Assembly: GCA_026770575.1 (NCBI GenBank)
Contig: MU657168.1
Coordinates: forward strand, 199,720-246,778
Direction of reading: 5' to 3'
DNA from: Pelagophyceae sp. CCMP2097
Taxonomy: Eukaryota; Sar; Pelagophyceae
DNA length: 47,059 nucleotides
Shown: positions 1 through 8,100 of the stretch, in pieces
How positions within the stretch are numbered: position 1 is the first letter of the stretch
How the letters are laid out: each line of letters opens with the position of its first letter
Notes under the pieces: model-generated
What the model saw: only the letters and a program-made list of their open reading frames with translations
Databases searched by the model: none
Told to the model about the DNA's origin: nothing
Made by a program: the position numbers and the translations under genes

Positions 1-300
1 CGCCTACGGGGAAACGTGCTCGCGGATGGCGCATGGATTATAAGATCGCACCGCCTTGAATTTCTGCTTGACGAGCACCGGCGCCGCGGCGCAGGCTCCC
101 CACCCACCGCCGTCCTTGGCTGCGATGCTGTCGTCGCCCGACAAGTGCGCGCGCAGGCGGCCCACGTTGGCGAAGACCTGCATCTTCCCGCAGTGCACGC
201 AGGTGCACTTCTTGCGGGACTTCGTCTTGCCGCCATCTTCGTACGTCCCCACCTCCAGGAGGATGTGCCCGTGCACCGGGTCCCTCGCGCGTCCCGACAT
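1..300 (-). CDS. BED-type zinc-finger-like protein, N-terminal part (runs off left edge)
   Basis: I read a first exon at 300..52, about 83 residues, starting at an ATG that precedes SGRARDP. It contains KKCTCVHCGK, then RLRAHLSGD and a later GWGAC cysteine. A Cys-x2-Cys pair followed by a leucine-flanked His resembles the BED zinc finger of hAT-type transposases and transposase-derived regulators, which bind DNA. The exon ends GCG|GTGCGA and a 48 nt intron (51..4) ends CCGTAG, leaving three bases of the next exon at the window edge. If unspliced, the frame stops at 4-6. The assignment rests only on the metal-ligand pattern. Without the downstream exons I cannot tell a transposase from a domesticated host gene. 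Confidence 0.5.
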
Positions 301-757
301 CGGCCTCAGTGCGTGGCGGCCACGTCGCTCTCGCAATAACTTTAGGCGGATAGGAGTTCCTAGGCAGATCCCAATACATTGTGGAATGATCATCCAGACC
401 GCTTTGTACGACTCCTTGGTCTTCCGCGAGGGTGGCGGACGCGCTCCGACACGCGCGATATTTTGGCGTGTTTTAAACACGTGTTTTTGGGTGTTTTATG
501 AAATCCCCTCAAAACGTTGTTTCAAACATGTTCCCTGGAGCCCGTCGCCATGTTTTTACCCACCTTGAGGACAGGAGCCGCCGGGTTTGCTCGCATGCCG
601 TTCGCGTCGTCCCCGCGTCACCGATCAGGCCGAATTTAAGGCCTTTTGGACACTTGTAAGGAATATATATACGCGTTACGTCTTGCGGCAGCCGTCGTCC
701 TATAGGGCGCCCGCCCGCGGTGCCGTCCAGCGCCCGCCTCGGCGTTTATTCGGGTGC
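301..757. other. Intergenic stretch without a supported gene
   Basis: This lies between the start of the minus-strand BED-like gene and the 3' end of the next minus-strand gene. It holds a near-perfect palindrome (CGTGTTT-T-AAACACG, 467-481) in a locally AT-rich patch, which could belong to the upstream control region of the BED-like gene. An alternating AT run (AATATATATACG, about 662-673) is also present. No frame has convincing coding character. Confidence 0.5.
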
Positions 758-1245
758 CTACTCCAGCTTGGCCGCCGCCGCCTTCTTTCTCTCAACGGCT
801 TCCTCGGCGAGCCTACGCTTCGCCGTCCCGGCGGCCGAAACGTCTCCGCGCCGGATTGGCTTATTCACGGACCATTCGTCTCGTTGGTCCATGCCAAAGT
901 CGAAGTCGTCGCGCATGATCTTGCGCCTTTTGCCTTTGAAATATTGATGCCAAAACGGAATCGACTTGCCGATGATTGTGATCCTAAATGATTGTGATCC
1001 TAAATCGGGCCGTCGTTTCGGCGCGCGTTTGCGGGCGCGGTGCGAGGACGCGCGAATACGAGGCCTCGAAAGCTGGTGCACACCGACTTCTGCAGGGCGG
1101 CCTTGATCCGAGTGACCCGACGAGGCCCCCCGAACCCCGCGCGCGTGTCGCCGAGGGGCGACCTCTCGATTCCGCGGGGGCCGACGCTGCCGGTGGTCTA
1201 CGATATCATCATGATGATGATGCCCGGGAGGACCTGGTACGGCAT
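758..1245 (-). CDS. NDUFA1: Complex I MWFE/NDUFA1-like subunit (in-frame stop in exon 1)
   Basis: Exon 1 (1245..1163) begins MPYQVLPGIIIMM and continues TTGSVGPRGIER. Exon 2 (983..758) continues from ITIIGKSIPFWHQYFKG into KRRKIMRDDFDFGMDQRDEW and ends in an Ala/Lys-rich tail. NDUFA1 proteins are tiny inner-membrane subunits of respiratory complex I, with an N-terminal helix beginning M-x-x-x-LPG and a matrix tail ending in a ...D...M..RD motif. Both parts are visible here, and phase 2 matches across the inferred intron (1162..984). Codon 16 (1200-1198) is TAG, between the hydrophobic segment and TTGSV. Either a further splice removes it, the start is elsewhere, or the copy is broken. The total of about 102 codons is longer than the usual 70. 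Assignment is tentative. Confidence 0.42.
974..1005. repeat. 16 bp perfect tandem duplication at a 3' splice site
   Basis: The unit GATTGTGATCCTAAAT occurs twice back to back. Read on the minus strand, each copy supplies a TTTAG|GATC acceptor. Only the downstream one (exon start 983) keeps the frame of the complex I-like gene, because the copies are 16 nt apart. Confidence 0.85.
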
Positions 1246-1427
1246 GGTGCTGCGCCTTTGATGCCCCTTTGTTTGCGATCCAGAAGAAGCTTCCAGAACA
1301 ATTTGGAACTTGAAATTGTTCCGTTCCAGAAAGGCTTCGGCACCGCCCCAGCGGCCCCGGGCGGGCGTCGCGACAACAAAAGGTTTTATGTACTTATAGA
1401 CGTGGCTCCCCCACGCCGGGGCGCGCC

Positions 1428-2420
1428 TCAAACGAGCGACTTGCTCCGAACGAGCTTCGGTAAATCTGCAGACCTCGCCAGCAATGCGGTCCGTGGCCTC
1501 GCCAGCACGGTCCGTGGCCTCGCCGGTCCGTCGGCGGCGGCCGGCCGGCCGTTGAGCGTCGTTGCGGCGGGCGCCCGTCGGCCCTCGAGCGCTGCGGAGG
1601 GCGGCCGTCGCCACGCGTCGCGCGCCGAACTCGCAGTCTGCAGGCGCTCGCGGCCGCACGACAGGTGCGCCGCGTCGCCGCGGCGCAGCCGGGCGAACGC
1701 CGCCCTGCTCTTGGCGCGCGATTCGACCTCGTGCTCGCGGAGCGCTGTGAGGAGCCGCGCGGCGTCGGCGTTGTGGGCCGCCGATTGCGTGTCGGCCAGG
1801 AGCGAGGCCAGGCGCTTGCGCAGCGCCGCGTGTTTCGCACCCGGCGGGACGGCCACGGCGGAAACGCGGTTGAGCTGCGCCTTTGCGTCGTGCGCGCGCA
1901 CGACGCCGAGGGACCGCGCCGAGGCAGGTGGCACACAGACGATGCGCTTCGACGCCTCCGCGACGCGCTCCGCGACGCGCTCCGCCACCGTCGGCGTGAG
2001 CGGCGGCGGCGCGGCGGGGAGCGCTTCCGCGCCGGCGTCGCGCGGACGGTCGTCGTCGAAGGAGCGCATGGCTTCGAGGCACGCTTGGCGCGTCAGCGTG
2101 GCCACGTGCTGCGGCGTCGCCTCGTACAGCGTTTTTCGCCGGTGGTTCGACCGCAGCGACGCCGGCCCGCGCCCAAGCGCCGCCGGCAGCCTATGACGAC
2201 ATTGGACGGAGATGCAACCTGGCCCCGGGACGCACGCGTCGTCGCCGGCCGCGAGCGAGAGGGCCCGGCGCCGCGGCGTCTCGCGGCTGGAGAGGCCCAT
2301 CTCCTCGAGCGCGTCTGCGATGACGCCGTCGATCTGATCGGCCCTTTGGCGGCGGCGCTGCGCAAACTTTTTCTGGAGACACTTATCAGACTTGCGCCGC
2401 GCGCGAGCCTCGTCGATCAT
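1428..2420 (-). CDS. Uncharacterised basic, Arg/Ala-rich protein
   Basis: This is a continuous 330-residue frame starting MIDEARARRKSDKC. I do not recognise a family. The N-terminal third is strongly helical and charged (KKFAQRRRQRADQID, then ALEEMGLSSRE). The middle has a duplicated AERVAERVAEA, and residues about 190-270 again look like an amphipathic helix (KHAALRKRLASLLADTQ, LLTALREHEVESRAKS). The last 40 codons contain a 21 bp near-repeat (about 1485-1535) reading TVLARPRTALLARS, so the true 3' end may differ. The other minus-strand frames and the plus strand across the same stretch are also open because GC content is extreme. This frame is preferred for its sensible start and helix-like composition. 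The ATG at 2420 is the first Met after an ALRAEV-like upstream reading that lacks a plausible start. Confidence 0.5.
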   Translation of the reverse strand: MIDEARARRKSDKCLQKKFAQRRRQRADQIDGVIADALEEMGLSSRETPRRRALSLAAGDDACVPGPGCISVQCRHRLPAALGRGPASLRSNHRRKTLYEATPQHVATLTRQACLEAMRSFDDDRPRDAGAEALPAAPPPLTPTVAERVAERVAEASKRIVCVPPASARSLGVVRAHDAKAQLNRVSAVAVPPGAKHAALRKRLASLLADTQSAAHNADAARLLTALREHEVESRAKSRAAFARLRRGDAAHLSCGRERLQTASSARDAWRRPPSAALEGRRAPAATTLNGRPAAADGPARPRTVLARPRTALLARSADLPKLVRSKSLV

Positions 2421-3144
2421 GACCTCGGCGCGAAGCCCCACCCTCGTGCCGCTGCGGAGTCCACGACACGCGCCGCGCAAGCCTAACCCCTCTCGTGCCA
2501 GGGGCGTCGACCCTGCAGCTGCTGCAGCGCTGGGACCGGGACTATTGATCGTCCGGTAACATTGTAGTAAATTACTTGACCGGTAATTTACCGGGAATAA
2601 TCCGGGAATGTTACCACGGCCCCAAAGTAACTTGCCCTCCGTGCCACAACGCAACTTACTTCCGGCCGGCAGGCGGGCGACTCAGCTCACCCGAAAGAAG
2701 AGTCCTGCTGTATCTCGCAAGACAATTAAGAAAATTTACTCGACGACGATGCAATCGTCGGTCTGCGCGAGCGTGCGCGCGATGACGTCCTCCAGATCGT
2801 CCTCAATGTGCTCCTCGCGATCGATCGTCCCTTTCAAGTTTGAATTTGAGAGCTTAGCACGGCTTTAATCAAATACCTAAAGAATTTAATCAAATGCATC
2901 GCTAAGCTTTATTAGGGGTATTGTGGCAACTTACTAGAATATTGCGGGATAATTCCCGATAATCAGCAACTTACCCGTTTTTATTGGTAAAATACTGGCA
3001 AGTAAAATACTTTCAAAGATTCTTGCCCGTAATATTCTATCACTAACCGGGACTTTGAAGCACTGTTTCTTTTGGAGAAGGGCGACCGGCCGTTTTTTGT
3101 TCCGGCCGCAGCGCACCCTCGCCACCAGTCCCGGGAAGAGGTGG
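2421..3144. other. AT-rich intergenic region with repeats
   Basis: This sits upstream of the basic protein gene and downstream of the membrane-protein gene. GC content falls sharply between about 2550 and 3060. It carries related short motifs (TTACCGGGAATAATCCGGG near 2582, GCGGGATAATTCCCG near 2944) and an inverted repeat described separately. No coding frame is supported. Confidence 0.6.
2931..3046. repeat. Imperfect inverted repeat, MITE-like
   Basis: TTACTAGAATATTGCGGG at 2931-2948 is matched in reverse complement by CCCGTAATATTCTATCACTAA at 3026-3046, enclosing about 77 bp of AT-rich sequence. Inside is a direct repeat (GGTAAAATACT / AAGTAAAATACT, about 2986-3011). A short AT-rich insert with terminal inverted repeats in a GC-rich genome suggests a miniature inverted-repeat element. 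I see no clear target-site duplication. Confidence 0.4.
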
Positions 3145-4846
3145 TTATTGCCGCTCCGTGAGGTGGAGTAGGCTGGCGTTTCGGCGGAGCTTGCGAGCCG
3201 TGCGGGGTCGAAAGTACCGCTCCAACTTCTTCTCGAAGACGCGCCGCCGCTCCACGTCCAGCGGCGTCGGGCCGCAGATGAGCCTGAATCGCGCGCCTCG
3301 CGGCAACGGACGCCCCCGGGCGAACTCACAGCGCCGAAACGCGCGCCACGGCGATGCACGCCAGCGCCAGCGGAAGCAGCTCCAGCGTCGTGACAAAGTG
3401 CCGCGCGGCGCCGTCCAACGTCTGCGCGCGACCGTCGCCACATACGTATACCCCGCGGGTGGGCCGCACCTCGCGCCGGAAGAGCGACGTGCCCGCGGAG
3501 GTGCGGAGGTCGCCCAAGCGGACTGCCGACGCGACGGCGAGCGCAGACGCGTTGCCGTCGAAGACCCAGGCCTCGACGGCGGCGATCCTGCGTGCGGGGT
3601 CACGTGGGCCGCGCGGCCGCGGCGTGGACGCCGGCCTCGGGCAGCGCGGCGCGTCTGGAGAACCATGAGAAGGCGGCGAGCCCGTTCATCGGCGCGGCGT
3701 CGCCGACCGTGGCGTGGACCGCAAACGCCTCAAAGGGCCGCGCGACGGAGACGCGGTATGCGGCGCGCAGCGGCGACCGCTGCCCGCGCGCCGCCGCGCC
3801 GAAGAGGGCGGTGAACGGCGCGTCCAACGCGCCCGTTAAAGCGCAGCGCGCGGCCACGTACGCCGCGCCGCCGGCGACGTCGGAAACGCGCGCCTCGCGC
3901 GCGACGCGCAGCGCCGTCGCCCGCAGCGCCGAGACGGACCAGCAGCTCGGCCTCGCTGCGCCGCCGAACGCCGACGCGTGGAAGGCCGACGAGATGAGGA
4001 GGCGCCAGCAGGGCAGCATCGCCACCTCGTCGACGAGCCACGTCGAGACGCCGCGCTGCGAGGCGTTGCGCCTGCGCGAGTCGCGCTTTGCCGCGTGCAG
4101 CCATGGGAGCTCGGTGGCCGCGCGCACGCCAAAGACGTCGGCCTCATCCTCCGCGTCCTCGACATCCGGCGTCTCAGACGTCGACGACGGCCGCCTATTT
4201 GCCGCAATCGCACCGCGGACGCCAGACGGCCTCAAGTGTTCTCAAAGTCGCGGGCAAAACGCACTCGCGTCGTCGGCGTCGGTCGCCGTCGCCTGTCGCA
4301 AACGCCGTCCAAGGGGGCAGTCCGCATCCTTTGCAAGCACATCGCACACATCGCGGGCGCACAGAGTACGCCCTCCCAAAGAAGGGCACCACCAAAGACG
4401 ACTTCAGAGGGCATCTCCTCGACAGCGAGTGCGCCAAGGCGGACGCGGTATAGGGGAGTGCCTCGCCGTAGCGCCCGCCGGCGTTCCTTCGCCCGCGCCT
4501 TGCGGCGCACCGCCGCCGGGTCATTGGCGTTGTCGTCCCGCAGGTCGTCGACCTCGTCCTCGAGGACGCGGATCACCTACGGCGCCGTCCCGCGCCGTCC
4601 AAGGCCCGCGTTCCGCGGTCGGTGGCGATACCGATACGTCCGAATCTTTCGGCGCGCGACCCGGCGCGATCCGGGCTGGCGGGAGCGCGGCCGCGGCGAC
4701 GCGGCGACGCTGCGTGGAACGGCGAAGACGACGCCCCTTGCCGACGGCCGCGGCGTCGTCTTCCGGTAGACGCGCCACACCGACGCCAGCAGCACGACGT
4801 CGTCGCAGAGCCGCGCGCACAACTCCAACGCGCCGAGGCCCGCCAT
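3145..4846 (-). CDS. Predicted membrane protein, unknown family
   Basis: The multi-exon model is a first exon from 4846 to about 4781 (donor uncertain), then 4576..4265, 4157..3664, 3587..3330 and 3283..3145, with matching phases and a TAA stop. The product is about 420 residues. I do not recognise it. It begins MAGLGALELCARLCDDVVLLAS, with an acidic helix next (VLEDEVDDLRDDNAND). The centre is Ala/Val-rich with several possible membrane segments. One clear hydrophobic stretch (LELLPLALACIAVARVSAL) sits just before the last intron, and the C-terminus is short, basic and soluble (VERRRVFEKKLERYFRP). Donors are GTGCGT, GTTCTC and GTGAGT. The GTTCTC donor (3663) is weak but phase-consistent. The start faces the large gene at 5143 across a 296 bp divergent promoter region. 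Confidence 0.5.
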
Positions 4847-5142
4847 CTAGCAAGACGCGCCTTCGGCGGAGGCTCCAGAGCGGGCCCGTACGCGAAAGTT
4901 CGGGCCTTTTTCTAAAAGAACAGTTTAAAGAAGGTGTGTGTTCACGGAACATGCTTTTTAGGCGATATTTACTCCAACCGCAGCGGCGCAAGCTAAGTGG
5001 GGCTCCCTCTCGCTTTTCGGCGTCGAAGAGGCCGCAGCCAGACGGCGCGCACCCCCATACTGAACTCCCACGGCTGCTAAACTCGGAGCGGCCTTGATGA
5101 CTTAAGGCGGCCCTCCAGAGGCGTCTTTTGGCGCGGCGCTTT

Positions 5143-8100
5143 ATGGCGCTGCCCCGCCCCGACGATGACGACGACGAGTCGAACGGGTTCGTGATCCCGC
5201 CGCGGCGGGCGGCGGCCCGACTGCCGGAGGACGACGGCGAGTCGAACGGCTTTGTGATCCCTTCGCGGCGCGCTGTGGCAGTCGTCTTCGAGGAGGACGA
5301 AGAGTCGAACGGCTTCGTCATACCCGTCAACTCGCAGCCGAACAGCCCGGGCGGGTCACTCAAGGTGCCCTCGCAGCTGGCGATCGACCGCGCGCGAGCC
5401 GCCGCCGCCGCAAGAAACGCCACGCCCAAGACGGGCGTCAAGCGGCCAAACGAAGACGTCATCGCGCGCGCCCGCGCAGCCGCCGCGGTGCGTGGCCGCT
5501 GGCGACTCATAAGGAGGACCCGCCGCAAAGGCCCGCCGCACGGCGTTCGCCCGGCCCGCCGCACGGTGCGCTGCCGCTCGGAGCGCGGCGCTCCCGCAGG
5601 CGCGCCAGGAAACGTTGCGCGAACTGAAGAGGCAGCGCGCGGATCCGGGCCTTACCGTCGACACGTCCGACGACTCGGCGCGGACGTGGAGCGCGCAGAG
5701 CGCGAGGTGCGCAGAATTCCCGCCAAGGTCGCGGCCCGCCGTCATCACACCCCTCGCCAGGCCGCCGCGCGGCCCGCCGCCCGGTACCTTTCAGACCGCG
5801 GGCGCGCGGTCGCAGAGTGCGCTCCCGCCGGGCGGCGCGCCGCCGCCCGGCGCGATGGCGCCGCTCTTCGCGACGGCGCCCCACGCGGCGCCGACGCCAC
5901 GCTCGGCGCCGCTCGGTACCCCCGCCGGCCCGCCGTCGCGCGGGCCCCCGATGCCCCGCGGCGCGCCGCCGAGGTCCGTGGTGCCGCCTTTTGCGCGCGG
6001 CCCTTTTGCGCGCGGCCCTCAGGAGCTCAAATATCCCTCGCGACGGGGCCCATCGCGACTCGGCATCGACGACCCTTGCGCACCCTGCGATGTACTTCAG
6101 GCCCTACGGCGCACCTCAACGACCCGCGCCTCCGAGGGGCCCGCCGCCGCAGTGCGATCTCGCGAAGGAGATGCACCTCGAACGTACTCGACGTCGTAGG
6201 TTTTCGGCGACGCCGCGCGGCGCGCCTCCTCGCGGCCCGCCTCCGTCTTTCGGCGGCCGCACGCCGCGGCCGCTGCGGCCGCCGTCGAGTCAGCCCCGCG
6301 GCGTCTCCGTATGCGGCGCGTCCTTGGTATGCGACGCGCGGTTCGCGTAGGCGCGCCGCCTTTGACCGGCGACGGCTTCGGCCCGCCGCCGCGCGGGAAC
6401 CTCACGCCACAGCCGCGCGGCTCGGCGAGGATGCGCGACGACGACAACGCGCTGTAAGTCGGCGCTGCCTCTGGGCGCATGTCGCGACTCGATCTGCAGT
6501 GCCTCGCACTCGCACAGTCTATACCATACTCGTTTGGTAGGAACCGGACGTCGTCCATGGTGACCATGGAGGAGCTCGCCGCGTGAGTCCTACGCCTCTT
6601 TAGGTGCCGCGGCTCTGGCGTTGCGTCACCGCGCCGCTAGGTCGAACAATACCGTAGCCGAGTCGCGCAAGGCGCTCGTCGCCGACGCGCGCGCGGCGCT
6701 GCCCCGCATCTCGTGCGCTCGGCGACGACTCGACGAGAGCCACGCTGGCACGACCCTTTCGTCACCGCGCCCGCTAGGTCGAACAATACCATTGCCGAGT
6801 CGAGCAAGGCGCTCGTTTCAGAGGCGCGCGCAGCGCTGCCGCGCCTCTCGCGCGGCTCCGCGGAGCTCGGCGACGACGCGACGAAGCCGCTGCGCGCGCG
6901 GCCACCACCGCCGCGGCAGATTGCGGCGCAACCGGCAGAGCCCGAGTCCGCGGACGCGGGCGGCGATTGGAAGTGCGCGCTCTGCAGCCGAGACAACGAG
7001 GCCGCCGTCGACAAGTGCACCTGCTGCGGTGCGTCGATGCCCTGTCGCTGTGGGGTCCTTGTTCTCAAACCTTGCGAGAGGCCCGTGTTACAACTGGCCG
7101 GCGGCGCCGCGTGACCGTGCATCATCCAGGCCGGGCCAAGGCGGCGGCGCAAGTGTCCGCGGAGCGCCTTTGGGCGGGCCCGCGCAACCTCGCGCCGACA
7201 GGCCTGACCGTCTTCCGCCCGGCGCCGCCGCCGCGGCTGGGGCCGCCGCCGCTCCGAAGACCGGTGAGTGCATGCGCGCGGCGAGAGTCCTCCGACGAGT
7301 CGAGGGGAATCGTTCCTTGGGCAGCGGGCGGGCTCCCGTGCGCCTTTGCTGGACGCATATTTTAGCCGACGGACGTTGACGACGAGGAGCAGCGGCGCCG
7401 GCTCATGTACTACCGCCGCCGCCCGCCCCCGAAGCGGCCGAAGCGCGCGTTGCGGGCGGCTTTGCCGCCTCGCAAGTCGACATATGCCACGGGCCGGCCG
7501 CCGCCGCGGCCCCAGGGTCCGCCGCCGTCGCACGCGGTGACGCGGATCGCGCACAGCGTGGAATCGAAGCACTTCACGGCGCGCTTCTTCGACTCCAAGC
7601 GCGGCGACCTGCCGCTCCAGCTCGTGGAAAAGGACCAACGTCTGAAGACGGCGTTGCCTGACGGCGTCGTGCTCTCGGAGCTCTGTTCGCTGGGAGGCGT
7701 GCCGTGCGCCGTGACGGTCGTGCAAAGAGAGTGGCGCGCGGTCGTGCACGCAGTCGACCTCGAAAGAGGCGACGAGTACGCGGCGACATCGGAGCTCCAC
7801 GCTAGATTTGTGCGCGAGACGGCGCCGACGGCGGAGTTAAGGCTGGCTTTATATCGGGAGTTGGTGGCCGCTTGTGCCTTCAAATCCACGCTCGCCGCGC
7901 GCGGCTCCAAGCTGCAGCGCACTTTGGTCGTGGCGTCGAAGCAAGACGGCCCCACAGCGCCCGCATCGGGCGGGGTCGTCTGCACCGGCGAACGGTTGCT
8001 TGTGGCGAATACGCTCGTGCACATCTCTGCCCAGACGCGGAAACGCCCAGACGTGGTCGAAATACGAATAGAGGACGCCGCGACGAGGCTGCACACGACG

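Noticed and set aside
988..2196. Long plus-strand open frame opposite the basic protein and complex I-like genes
   Set aside because: Composition is Arg/Ala/Pro noise typical of the reverse of GC-rich coding sequence; no start context, domain or splice logic.
4521..5564. Minus-strand 347-codon frame rich in Ser
   Set aside because: Its Ser-rich part is the reverse of the ESNGFVIP repeats on plus; the remainder overlaps the membrane-protein gene in another frame.
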